From Salipiger bermudensis (GTDB lineage Bacteria > Pseudomonadota > Alphaproteobacteria > Rhodobacterales > Rhodobacteraceae), in assembly GCF_020171625.1 (NCBI RefSeq), contig NZ_JAIUZY010000017.1:1-58112 (forward strand): DNA of 58,112 bases. Direction: 5' to 3'. Positions 28,433 to 37,180 of this stretch are shown piece by piece. How positions within the stretch are numbered: the first letter of the stretch is position 1; the number at the start of each line of letters is the position of its first letter. Both the position numbers and the translations under genes were made by a program. The notes under the pieces were generated by a model. It did no database searches, was not told the origin of the DNA, and was given only the letters and a program-made list of their open reading frames with translations.

Positions 28433-29745
28433 GCATGGATCTCAGCGCACTCGGCATCGAGGCCGGCTCCTATCTCCTCGTCATCGCGATCTTCGTCCTG
28501 CTGCTGACCGGCCAGCCGCTCGCATGGGTCACGGGGCTCGTGGCACTGGTCTTCACCTTCGGCTGGTTCGGCCCGATGGCCTTGCCGCTGGTGACGGCCC
28601 GCATCTTCGGCTTCATTACCGAATACTCGCTCGTCGCGATCCCGATGTTCATCCTGATGGCCGCGCTGCTCGACCGCTCAGGCATCGCCCGCTCGCTGTT
28701 CAACGGGATGCGCATCCTCGCCGGACGGCTGCCCGGCGGCGTGGCCGTGCAGACCCTGATCGTGGCGATCCTGATGGCCGCGATGTCGGGCGTGATCGGC
28801 GGCGAAATCGTCCTGCTCGGCATCCTCGCGCTGCCCCAGATGCTGCGGCTCGGCTATGACCGCAACCTCTCCATCGGGGTGGTCTGCGCCGGCGGGTCCC
28901 TGGGCACCATGATGCCGCCCTCGATCGTGCTGATCATCTACGGGCTGGTGGCCAACACCTCGATCGCCGACCTGTTCGTCGCGGCGATCACCCCGGCCCT
29001 GCTGCTTCTGGGCTTCTACGTGGCCTACGTCCTGTTCCTCTGCTGGAGGAACCCCGATCTCGGCCCGCCGATGTCGCGCGAAGACGCGGCGCAGGAGTCG
29101 CTTTTCTCGGCCCTTCGTTCGCTCGCGGCCCCGCTCTTCATCGTCTTCGTGGTGTTGGGGTCGATCTATGGCGGCATCGCCTCGATCACCGAGGCCGCGG
29201 CGATGGGCGTGTCGGCGGTGATGATCATCGCCCTGATGCGGCGCGAGCTGACGGCGAAGATTATTCAGGACAGTCTCGTGCACACGCTCGAGACCTGCGG
29301 CATGATCATCTGGATCGGCATCGCCGCGGCGGTGCTGGTCGGGGTCTACAACCTGATGGGCGGCAACCGCTTCGTCGCGCAGGCCATCCTCGGGATCGAC
29401 GCCGCGCCGGTGGTCATCATCATGGTGATGATGCTGATCCTGCTGGTGCTGGGCATGTTCCTCGACTGGATCGGCATCGCCCTGCTCACCCTGCCGATCT
29501 TCGTACCCATCGTGGTGCAGCTTGGCTACGACCCGATCTGGTTCGGCATCCTCTTCGCGGTGAACATGCAGGTCTCGTACCTGACGCCGCCCTTCGGCCC
29601 AGCCGCATTCTATCTCAAGAGCGTGGCGCCGAAGGAGATCACGCTCAAGCACATCTACACCGCGCTTCTGCCCTTTATCGCGCTGCAACTGGTGGTGCTG
29701 GCAACGATCCTGTTCTTTCCGCCCATCGCAACGTGGTTGATATGA
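28429..29745 (+). CDS. TRAP transporter large permease (DctM family)
   Basis: A 438-residue permease with about 12 hydrophobic segments. DctM landmarks include FTEYSLVAIPMFILMA-like EYSLVAIPMFILM, the glycine-rich GGSLGTMMPPS and MQVSYLTPPFGPAAF near the end. The start at 28429 overlaps dctQ by four bases with GGAGGGG upstream; an ATG two codons later is possible. It carries the transported acid inward with sodium or protons. The GntR gene overlaps its end. Confidence 0.93.
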   Translation: MSMDLSALGIEAGSYLLVIAIFVLLLTGQPLAWVTGLVALVFTFGWFGPMALPLVTARIFGFITEYSLVAIPMFILMAALLDRSGIARSLFNGMRILAGRLPGGVAVQTLIVAILMAAMSGVIGGEIVLLGILALPQMLRLGYDRNLSIGVVCAGGSLGTMMPPSIVLIIYGLVANTSIADLFVAAITPALLLLGFYVAYVLFLCWRNPDLGPPMSREDAAQESLFSALRSLAAPLFIVFVVLGSIYGGIASITEAAAMGVSAVMIIALMRRELTAKIIQDSLVHTLETCGMIIWIGIAAAVLVGVYNLMGGNRFVAQAILGIDAAPVVIIMVMMLILLVLGMFLDWIGIALLTLPIFVPIVVQLGYDPIWFGILFAVNMQVSYLTPPFGPAAFYLKSVAPKEITLKHIYTALLPFIALQLVVLATILFFPPIATWLI

Positions 29746-30497
29746 GGACATTGGCGGAACCACATGAGGCGAAACAGTTGGACGACACTTTCGACATACC
29801 CGGACAGGGATCGGCGGTAGATCAGGTCGTGGCCCAGATCCGGGAGCTGATCGACACCGACGGGCTGACGGTCGGCGACAAGCTCCCGACCGAGCGCGAG
29901 CTCTGCGACCGCTTCGCCACCAGCCGCAACACGGTGCGCGAGGCGATGCGGATGCTGAAGGCCTACGGCATCGTCGACGTGCGCCCCAAGGTCGGCGCGA
30001 CGATCATCGACGAACGGATGAACCGTGCGCTCGACATTTTCTCGTTCAACGTGGCCGAGATCTCGCGCCGGACCTTCGACGACATCCAGGGCTTCCGCGA
30101 GCTGATCGAGATCGGCACGGCGCTGGCGATCTTCGACGCGGTCACGCCGGAGGTCCTTGCAAAGCTGCGGGAGATCAACCGGCAGATGGTGCAGGCCCGC
30201 AGCGTCGTCGAGGCGTCGGAGTTCGATTACCAGTTCCATATCGAGCTGATCTCGCTGACCGGCAACCGGTCGATCCTCGACGTTTACGGCATCATGAAGC
30301 CGGTGATCCTGCGGATCATGCAGCGCGGCAAGACGCGCCGCATCATCGAGGGCGAAACCTACCGGGAACACGAAGGCATCCTGCACGCGATCGAGGAGGC
30401 GGACCACCTTGCCTACCAGTACCTCATGCGGACGCATCTCCGGAGAGGTCTCGCGACCTTTACCGAAGAGGCCCCCGCCCCGGACGGCAAGACCTGA
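29742..30497 (+). CDS. GntR family regulator, FCD subfamily
   Basis: A 251-residue regulator. The N-terminal winged HTH (about 20-90) has LPTERELCDRFATSRNTVREAMR. The all-helical FCD effector domain (about 100-235) carries the metal-ligand pattern, for example FDYQFHIELISLTGN and REHEGILHAIEEAD. It probably senses the sugar acid or a breakdown product. The ATG at 29742 overlaps the dctM stop (ATGA); a GTG nine bases upstream is an alternative. Its likely operators are the two copies at 26515 and 26675, which would make it autoregulated through the operon promoter. Confidence 0.92.
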   Translation: MRTLAEPHEAKQLDDTFDIPGQGSAVDQVVAQIRELIDTDGLTVGDKLPTERELCDRFATSRNTVREAMRMLKAYGIVDVRPKVGATIIDERMNRALDIFSFNVAEISRRTFDDIQGFRELIEIGTALAIFDAVTPEVLAKLREINRQMVQARSVVEASEFDYQFHIELISLTGNRSILDVYGIMKPVILRIMQRGKTRRIIEGETYREHEGILHAIEEADHLAYQYLMRTHLRRGLATFTEEAPAPDGKT

Positions 30498-30573
30498 CGC
30501 ACCACCACCACGGGGCGCGCGCCGGAGGAGAGCCGGCCGGACATCGGAGATCCAGATTTTCTGGGAGGAGAAC

Positions 30574-30963
30574 ATGACCCTGAAGACGTTGCTCGCGACA
30601 GCGACCTCCCCGGGCAGCAGCGCGCTACACGCCGGCCCAGAGGTCGTGTCGAGCCCCGGCGCCGCGCCCGAGCGCTTTCCTTCGTGGGACGAGGGCCAGC
30701 GTGACATGGGCCAGCGACGGGGCGGGGTCATCTTCTCCGGGCTGAGGGCCATGGGCGACGACGGCGCCACGCTGCGCGGCCCTGGCGGCACCTCGGACGA
30801 CCGGGAACTCGCTCAGGCACGGTCCCGGGCACCGTGCTGATCGTGCTGCGCAATTCCGTGCGGTCGATCACGCAGACGCCCAAGGCGCTGTGGTGGATCA
30901 TGACGGCACGGCCCTCATCGGACTGTTGCTGAATTACGGACGCGGAAGAAAGGTCACGGAATG
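30574..30963 (+). pseudogene. Remnant of a deleted ABC sugar transporter operon
   Basis: The left end has a good ribosome site (GGGAGGAGAAC) and an ATG at 30574 starting MTLKTLLATATSPGS, which looks like the start of an exported binding protein but collapses at once. Near 30785 the bases give GGTS, and from about 30820 another frame reads GTVPGTVLIVLRNSV, which fits the C-terminal part of RbsC/XylH-type ABC sugar permeases. A last frame reads LIGLLLNYGRGRKVTE and stops with TGA overlapping the next gene's ATG (ATGA), as an operon partner would. At least one frameshift is needed to join the pieces. I read this as the two ends of a lost transporter operon. Confidence 0.5.
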
Positions 30964-32136
30964 ACACAGAACACGCCACTCGCGCTGAGCGCGCACGACA
31001 TCCTGCCCGAGGGCGACGGTGCCCTCCTCGTCGGTCGGGTCTGGTCGAAGACGGCGAGCGGCCCCTGCCCCGTGCTGGTGCGCGCAGGCGAGGTGCTGGA
31101 CCTCAGCCACATCGCCCCGACCATGGCCGACCTGCTGGAGATCGACGATCTTGCCGAGGCTCTTCAGGAGGGCGGCCCCTCTCTCGGCCCGCTCGACAGC
31201 TTCCTCGATCGGGGCGACGGCACTGGAACCGCGGGGCGGCTGCTGGCCCCCTGCGACCTGCAGGCGGTCAAGGCGGCGGGCGTGACCTTTGCAGGCTCGA
31301 TGATCGAACGGGTGATCGAGGAGCGCGCCAAGGGTGACCCGGCCCAGGCCGACGCGATCCGCACCGAGCTGGCCGACCTTCTCGGCGGCAACCTGCGCGG
31401 GCTGGTCCCGGGATCGGACAAGGCAGCGGAGGTGAAGGCGCATCTCAAGAAGGCCGGTCTCTGGTCGCAATATCTCGAGGTTGGCATCGGCCCCGATGCC
31501 GAGATCTTCACCAAGGCGCAGCCGATGTCGGCCGTGGGCTGCGGCGCCGAGATCGGCGTGCATCCCGGCTCGCACTGGAACAACCCCGAGCCCGAGGTGG
31601 TGCTGGCGATCGACTCGCGCGGCGAGATCCGCGGCGCGACGCTCGGCAACGATGTGAATCTGCGCGATTTCGAGGGCCGCTCCGCCCTGCTGCTCGGCAA
31701 GGCCAAGGACAACAACGCCGCCGCCGCCATCGGTCCCTTCATCCGGCTCTTCGACGGTGGGTTCGGTCTGGACGATCTGGGCAGCCTGCGGGTCGGCCTC
31801 GAGATCACCGGCGACGACGGCTTCACGCTGTCGGACCACTCCGACATGAGCCAGATCTCCCGCCAGCCCGCCGATCTCGCGGCGCAGCTGCTGAATGCGA
31901 CACACCAGTACCCAGACGGCGCGATGCTCTACCTCGGCACGATGTTCGCGCCCACCAAGAACCGGGGAGACGCAGGCATGGGCTTCACGCACAAGACGGA
32001 CGACGTGGTCTCGGTCTCCTCGCCCCAGCTCGGCCGCCTGATCAACCGGGTCCGCCCGTGCGATGCCGTCGCGCCCTGGACCTTCGGCACGCGCGCCTTG
32101 ATGGGCAATCTCGCGGCACGGGGGATCCTGCAATGA
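30961..32136 (+). CDS. Fumarylacetoacetate hydrolase family enzyme (XylX-like 2-keto-3-deoxy-pentonate dehydratase candidate)
   Basis: A 391-residue FAH-family protein, longer than plain 2-hydroxyhepta-2,4-dienedioate isomerases and near the size of Caulobacter XylX. The metal-binding region shows VGIGPDAEIFTKAQPMS and NPEPEVVLAIDSRGEI, with the acidic ligand set of the family, then GNDVNLRDFEGRSALLLGKA. XylX-type enzymes dehydrate 2-keto-3-deoxy-xylonate or -arabinonate to alpha-ketoglutarate semialdehyde. That role is inferred from the coupled IlvD/Edd dehydratase and the TRAP importer. Its stop overlaps the next start (ATGA). Confidence 0.8.
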   Translation: MTQNTPLALSAHDILPEGDGALLVGRVWSKTASGPCPVLVRAGEVLDLSHIAPTMADLLEIDDLAEALQEGGPSLGPLDSFLDRGDGTGTAGRLLAPCDLQAVKAAGVTFAGSMIERVIEERAKGDPAQADAIRTELADLLGGNLRGLVPGSDKAAEVKAHLKKAGLWSQYLEVGIGPDAEIFTKAQPMSAVGCGAEIGVHPGSHWNNPEPEVVLAIDSRGEIRGATLGNDVNLRDFEGRSALLLGKAKDNNAAAAIGPFIRLFDGGFGLDDLGSLRVGLEITGDDGFTLSDHSDMSQISRQPADLAAQLLNATHQYPDGAMLYLGTMFAPTKNRGDAGMGFTHKTDDVVSVSSPQLGRLINRVRPCDAVAPWTFGTRALMGNLAARGILQ

Positions 32137-33902
32137 CCAAACGCCGCCTGCGGAGCCAGGACTGGTTCGACAATCCCGACCACGCCGATATGACAGCGCT
32201 CTATCTCGAGCGCTTCATGAACAGCGGGCTCACCCCCGAGGAGCTCTCCGAGGGCCGGCCGATCATCGGCATCGCGCAATCGGGCAGCGATCTCTCGCCG
32301 TGCAACCGCCACCATATCGAACTGGCCAAGCGGGTGCGCGACGGCATCCGCGATGCCGGCGGCATTCCCATCGAGTTTCCCACCCATCCGATCTTCGAGA
32401 ACTGCCGCCGCCCCACGGCGGCGCTCGACCGCAACCTCGCCTATCTCGGGCTGGTCGAGCTTCTGCACGGCTATCCCATCGACGGCGTCGTGCTGACCAC
32501 CGGCTGCGACAAGACCACCCCCGCGGCGATCATGGCCGCGGCCACGGTCGATATCCCCGCCATCGTCCTCTCTGGCGGGGCGATGCTCGATTCCGTGCAT
32601 GAAGGGCGGCTGGCGGGCTCCGGCACGGTGATCTGGCAATCCCGGCGGCGCTACGCCGCGGGAGAGATCGACCGCGCGGAGTTTCTGGAGGCCGCGCTCG
32701 ACTCCGCGCCCTCCATCGGACACTGCAACACGATGGGCACGGCATCGACGTTGAATGCCCTCGCCGAGGCCATGGGCCTGTCGCTCACCGGGTGCGCCTC
32801 CATCCCGGCCGCCTACCGCGAGCGCGGCCAGATGGCCTATCGCACCGGCAAGCGCGCCGTCGAACTGGTGGACGAGGACCTGCGCCCCTCGCAGATCCTC
32901 ACCCGCGAGGCGATGCTGAACGCGGTGCGGGTGAACGCGGCCATCGGGGGCTCGACCAACGCGCAGCCCCACCTCGCCGCCATCGCCGATGCTGCAGGCG
33001 TGGAGCTTGACCCGGATGACTGGCAGACCTACGGCTACGATATCCCCCTGCTCGCCGACGTGCAGCCCGCCGGACGATTCCTGTCGGAGCGTTTCCACCG
33101 CGCGGGCGGCGTGCCTGCGATCATGTGGGAGCTTATGCAGGCCGGCGAACTTCAGACCGACTGCAGGACCGTCACGGGAGGGACCATCGGCGAGAACCTC
33201 GCGGGCCGCGAGGCGAAGGACCGCGACGTCATCCGCCCCTATGGTTCGCCGTTGATGGAGCGTGCGGGCTTCCGTGTCCTTGCCGGCAACCTTTTCGACT
33301 TCGCGATCATGAAGACCTCGGTGATTTCGGAAGACTTCCGGCGGCGGTTCCTGTCGGACCCGGGCCACGAGAACTGCTTCGAGGGCCGCGCAGTGGTGTT
33401 CGATGGGTCCGAGGACTACCACGCCCGGATCAACGACCCGGCGCTCGACATCGACGAACGCTCGATCCTCGTGATCCGCGGCGCCGGTCCGCTCGGCTGG
33501 CCCGGCTCTGCGGAGGTGGTGAACATGCAGCCGCCCGACCGGTTGATCCGGGCGGGCATCACCAGCCTGCCGACCATCGGCGACGGGCGTCAGTCGGGCA
33601 CCGCGGACAGCCCCTCGATCGTGCACGCCTCGCCGGAAAGCGCCGAGGGCGGCGGCCTCGCGTGGCTGCGCAGCGGCGACACGATCCGGATCGACCTCAA
33701 CACCGGGCGCTGCGACATGATGGTCGACGAGGACGAGATCGCCCGGCGCCGGCGCGAGACGCCCCCGGCCATCCCCAGCGAGCAGACACCGTGGCAGAAG
33801 ATCTACCGGCGCGAGACGACGCAGCTCAGCGAAGGGGCGGTGATGCGCTCGGCCAAGGGCTTCCACCGCATCGCCACGAAGCCGCCCCGGCACAATCATT
33901 GA
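32133..33902 (+). CDS. IlvD/Edd family dehydratase (pentonate/sugar-acid dehydratase)
   Basis: A 589-residue iron-sulfur dehydratase. The three cluster cysteines expected of the family are visible: Cys57 in SPCNRH, Cys124 in TTGCDKTTPA and Cys196 in IGHCNTMG. The C-terminal half has the conserved GRQSGTADSPSIVH. The length and motifs fit the L-arabinonate/D-xylonate dehydratase branch rather than dihydroxyacid dehydratase. It would convert a pentonate (or hexonate) to the 2-keto-3-deoxy acid that the FAH enzyme encoded just before then uses. It overlaps the upstream gene by four bases. Confidence 0.88.
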   Translation: MTKRRLRSQDWFDNPDHADMTALYLERFMNSGLTPEELSEGRPIIGIAQSGSDLSPCNRHHIELAKRVRDGIRDAGGIPIEFPTHPIFENCRRPTAALDRNLAYLGLVELLHGYPIDGVVLTTGCDKTTPAAIMAAATVDIPAIVLSGGAMLDSVHEGRLAGSGTVIWQSRRRYAAGEIDRAEFLEAALDSAPSIGHCNTMGTASTLNALAEAMGLSLTGCASIPAAYRERGQMAYRTGKRAVELVDEDLRPSQILTREAMLNAVRVNAAIGGSTNAQPHLAAIADAAGVELDPDDWQTYGYDIPLLADVQPAGRFLSERFHRAGGVPAIMWELMQAGELQTDCRTVTGGTIGENLAGREAKDRDVIRPYGSPLMERAGFRVLAGNLFDFAIMKTSVISEDFRRRFLSDPGHENCFEGRAVVFDGSEDYHARINDPALDIDERSILVIRGAGPLGWPGSAEVVNMQPPDRLIRAGITSLPTIGDGRQSGTADSPSIVHASPESAEGGGLAWLRSGDTIRIDLNTGRCDMMVDEDEIARRRRETPPAIPSEQTPWQKIYRRETTQLSEGAVMRSAKGFHRIATKPPRHNH

Positions 33903-34090
33903 GATGCGGTCAGGTACCGAGTGACCCGCTCTGAGAAGGGCGGCTCCGACGGGTGAGCCGGAGGCAGCATCGCGGGCAAGGAGACGCACGCGCGCGCCTT
34001 TCTGGTGGGTCGCGGCGGCTCGCGACAGGGGAACGGCCATCTGCGCGGGTCGGAGCGCGCTCCGCGGCGACGCCGTGGAGCGCTGCGATC

Positions 34091-35131
34091 CTACAGTTTC
34101 AGAGCGACCGGGACGATGAGGATCAAGGCAAAAATCCGCACGAGGTGATGCACGGCCACGTAGGCCGGGTCTAACCCCAGAGACAGGCCAATCGCGGCCA
34201 TGGCCTCGACCCCGCCGGGCGCATAGGCAATCCAGATCTGGCTGAAGGAGAGCGCCGTAAGCTCGACCGCGATCAGGGCGAAGACGAGCGAAACAATGAG
34301 AGCCGTCGCCACCGTGGACAGGCCAGCAAGAAAGTAGCTCCGGATTTGACCGAGGGTCACGCGGCTCATCCGCGATCCCAGCACCGCACCGGTGAGGGCA
34401 AAGGCGATGAAAATGACCCATGGCGGTGTCGCCCCCTGCACGAGCCCTCCAGCGTGGGCGGCGGCGCTGACAGCCATGCCCGAGAGCAAGCTCGCCGCGG
34501 GCAGGCCCAGCCGGCTCCCGATCAGTCCCAGCAGCACAGCGGCGGCCAGCAAGCTGACGAGCGCCAGAAGGTCCATGTTGGCCGGGGTCAGCGCCGAAGC
34601 GACCTCCGACGTGTCAAACGCCACGGCCAGTGGGGGAACGAGGATGACCAGCGCGAGAAGACGCATCAGCTGGAGAAACATCACCGCTGTCGCGTCCCCG
34701 GTGCCTTCTGCGGCAATCGCCACGGCGTTTGACATGGTGCCGGGCGAACTGGCCAGCGTTGCCGTCTGCGCGTCCAGCCCGAAGATCCGGGTCAGGAGGA
34801 GTCGTCCGGTGAGGACCGTGACCACCAGCGACAGGATGAGGATCGACAGGCTGATGCCCCATGTGCTGATCTGGCCAAAGACGTCTTCGGTCACGCTTGA
34901 TCCGAGCGACACGCCAATCGTCGCAAAGGCAAGGTCGCGCAGCCCGTTCGGCAGGCCGACCTTGAGGCCAAGGGCAGAGACACCGGCGACGGCAAGGGTG
35001 CTGCCGATCAACGCCCCTGCCGGAATGCCCGCGAGGGCGGCCAAGGCCGCCCCCGCAAGTCCTGCCAGAATGGTCGGCAGGTAGGATTTCAGATCGAGCA
35101 ACACGTCGTCAGATCGCTTTCGAATTGCCAT
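34091..35131 (-). CDS. AbrB family transporter (COG3180, duplicated AbrB membrane domain)
   Basis: A 346-residue polytopic membrane protein with two repeated halves of about five segments each. Family landmarks are LPNGLRDLAFATIGVSLGSSV and ASSPGTMSNAVAIAAEGTGD in the first half, and AYAPGGVEAMAAIGLSLGLDP in the second. These proteins are often mislabelled as ammonia monooxygenases. The physiological substrate is unknown. It overlaps the tctA stop by 23 bases if the ATG at 35131 is used, so it appears to be the last gene of the tct operon, an unusual partner. Confidence 0.82.
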   Translation of the reverse strand: MAIRKRSDDVLLDLKSYLPTILAGLAGAALAALAGIPAGALIGSTLAVAGVSALGLKVGLPNGLRDLAFATIGVSLGSSVTEDVFGQISTWGISLSILILSLVVTVLTGRLLLTRIFGLDAQTATLASSPGTMSNAVAIAAEGTGDATAVMFLQLMRLLALVILVPPLAVAFDTSEVASALTPANMDLLALVSLLAAAVLLGLIGSRLGLPAASLLSGMAVSAAAHAGGLVQGATPPWVIFIAFALTGAVLGSRMSRVTLGQIRSYFLAGLSTVATALIVSLVFALIAVELTALSFSQIWIAYAPGGVEAMAAIGLSLGLDPAYVAVHHLVRIFALILIVPVALKL

Positions 35132-36629
35132 CGCCTTCCATTTTGCGCGCCCGCCGGGACAGCCAGATCGGGGCAATCACCACCAGAAGCGCGAGGACAT
35201 AAAGCACGATGCTCTTGTAGTCCGCGACCAGGATCGACCAGTCCCCGCCCGAGATCGACAGCGCCCGGCGCAGGTTGTTCTCGAACAGGCTGCCAAGCAC
35301 GAAGCCAAGGATGACCGGCGCCAGCGAGAAGTCGAGCTTTCGCAGGAACCAGCCGAACACGCCAAGGCCGGTGATCAGAAGCAGGTCAAAGGGGTTGCCC
35401 ACGATGGTGTAGATGCCGATGAAGGCGAGGATGGCGATCAGCGGTGTCAGGTAATGCTGCGGGATCGTCAACATCCGCGCAAACAGCCCCACGAGCGGCA
35501 GGTTGATGACCAGCAGTGCCACGTTGCCGATATACATCGAGGCGATCAGACCCCATGCGACCTCGGGACGCTGCACGAACATCATCGGACCGGGTTGAAT
35601 GTTGAACATCAACAGCGCGCCAAGCAGGATGGCCGTGGTGCCGGACCCCGGAATGCCGAGGGTCAGCATCGGCACCATCGCACCGCCGGCGGCCGCGTTG
35701 TTGGCGGCTTCGGGCGCTGCCAGCCCGCGCACATCGCCGGTGCCGAAGGTCTTGTCGGTGTCCGAAATCCTCTTCTCGGTGCCATAGGCGACGGCAGAGG
35801 CCACGGAGGCGCCGGTGCCGGGCAGGATGCCGATGAAGAAGCCGATGACCGAGGCCCGCACGATGGTCCACTTGCATTTCGCCAGATCGGCCATGCGCAC
35901 GAAGCTCTTGTCCACCGGAAGGGCCTTGAGCTTGCCCGAAACCTGATGCTCGACGAGTGTCAGCAACTCGGCCATGCCGAACAGCCCCACCACCACGATC
36001 AGGAAGTCGATCCCCGCCAGAATGTCCGGCAGTCCGAACGTATAGCGCGGCACGCCGGTATTGGCATCGATCCCGATGGTCGCCAGCATCAGGCCAATGG
36101 TGGCCCCGAGCAGCGTCTTGACCGTGCTTTTGCCGACCAGAGAGGCCAGCGAGGCGAAGGCAAAGACCATCAGTGCCACATAGTCGGCGGGCGAGAATGT
36201 TACCGCGAAGGACGCCAGGGTCGGCGCGAACAGCGACATCAGGATCACCGCGAAGGTGCCGCCGATGAACGAGGCGATGGCAGACAGCGCGAGAGCACGC
36301 CCAGCCAGCCCGGCACGGGCCATTGGATTGCCGTCAAGCGTGGTCATCACCGCGCCCGCATCGCCCGGAACATTGAGCAGGATCGAGGAGATCCGCCCGC
36401 CGTACTCCGCGCCATAGTAGATGCCGGCCAGCAGGATCAGCGCCGATTCAGGACCGAACCCCAGCCCGTAGGCGATGGGCAGCAGGATGGCCACGCCGTT
36501 GATCGGACCAAGCCCCGGAAGGGCGCCAATCAGGGTGCCGGCGAAACAGCCCGCAAGAACGAGAAAGAGGTTGAACGGGTCGAGCGCCACGCCAAAGCCC
36601 GTGGCAAGGCCGGTAAGAACGGTTTCCAT
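35109..36629 (-). CDS. tctA: TctA large permease of the tripartite tricarboxylate transporter
   Basis: A 506-residue permease with about 12 membrane segments. The duplicated TctA glycine motifs are visible: FAGTLIGALPGLGPINGVAILLP (start of the first half, near residue 30) and FFIGILPGTGASVASAVAYG (second half, near 260). GIPGSGTTAILLGALL lies between them in function. Its ATG overlaps the tctB stop (TGATG). It moves the substrate delivered by TctC across the inner membrane. Confidence 0.95.
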   Translation of the reverse strand: METVLTGLATGFGVALDPFNLFLVLAGCFAGTLIGALPGLGPINGVAILLPIAYGLGFGPESALILLAGIYYGAEYGGRISSILLNVPGDAGAVMTTLDGNPMARAGLAGRALALSAIASFIGGTFAVILMSLFAPTLASFAVTFSPADYVALMVFAFASLASLVGKSTVKTLLGATIGLMLATIGIDANTGVPRYTFGLPDILAGIDFLIVVVGLFGMAELLTLVEHQVSGKLKALPVDKSFVRMADLAKCKWTIVRASVIGFFIGILPGTGASVASAVAYGTEKRISDTDKTFGTGDVRGLAAPEAANNAAAGGAMVPMLTLGIPGSGTTAILLGALLMFNIQPGPMMFVQRPEVAWGLIASMYIGNVALLVINLPLVGLFARMLTIPQHYLTPLIAILAFIGIYTIVGNPFDLLLITGLGVFGWFLRKLDFSLAPVILGFVLGSLFENNLRRALSISGGDWSILVADYKSIVLYVLALLVVIAPIWLSRRARKMEGDGNSKAI

Positions 36630-37096
36630 CAGGAGCTTTCCTCTTGAAACGTGTCGACGATCGCCTCGTAGAGCTCACCGTCGGGCAGGTTGAGCTCGAG
36701 CAGCGTGGCGCAGAGCAGATAGCCCAGCACCCCGGCGGCGACGCCGAAGAGCGCCGAGCGCCAGATGCCCGCTCCCAGCATCGCGCAGAGCGTGGTGCCA
36801 AAGAGGATCGTGGCAAGGATGAAGCCGAGCGGCTCGTAGAGTTCGGAATAGGCAACCAGCATGATCACCGTGGCGCCCAGACGAAACCAGGTCTGACGGG
36901 TGACGCCCATCTCTTCGGTGTCGGGTTTCCACAGGATCACCAGCAGGCAGGCAATCGCGACAAGCGACAGGATGCGCGGCCAGCTTTCGGGGCCAAGCGG
37001 GTCATACTGGAAGGGCGCGCTGATGGCGGTGAACGCGATGACCGCATAGGCAAGCGTTACGACCAGCAGGACCCCGGCAAAAATTCGGTCGACCAT
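36629..37096 (-). CDS. tctB: TctB small permease of the tripartite tricarboxylate transporter
   Basis: A 155-residue membrane protein with four hydrophobic segments, the TctB size and layout. The segment FQYDPLGPESWPRILSL near residue 30 is the common TctB motif after the first helix. It overlaps tctA by one or two bases and is separated from tctC by a 10-bp hairpin, so it is likely made at a lower level than TctC. Confidence 0.9.
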   Translation of the reverse strand: MVDRIFAGVLLVVTLAYAVIAFTAISAPFQYDPLGPESWPRILSLVAIACLLVILWKPDTEEMGVTRQTWFRLGATVIMLVAYSELYEPLGFILATILFGTTLCAMLGAGIWRSALFGVAAGVLGYLLCATLLELNLPDGELYEAIVDTFQEESS

Positions 37097-37138
37097 TGTG
37101 GCCTCCTCAACGTCTGGGGCGTGGCATGAAGAAAGACG

Positions 37139-37165
37139 GCCCGCACCGATGATAGGTGCGGGCCG
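37139..37165 (-). terminator. Hairpin between tctC and tctB
   Basis: Arms GGCCCGCACC and GGTGCGGGCC are a perfect 10-bp stem with a 7-base loop. On the minus strand it is followed by GTCTTTCTTC. It stands 16 bases past the tctC stop and 43 bases before tctB, so it is a leaky terminator or mRNA-stabilising hairpin that favours the binding protein. Confidence 0.65.
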
Positions 37166-37180
37166 TAGCAGGAGTGGCGA

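Noticed and set aside
30574-30840. An 88-codon frame with a good ribosome site taken as a real small gene
   Set aside because: Apart from the first 12 or so residues it looks like scrambled sequence. The end of another gene follows in a different frame, so a remnant explains it better.
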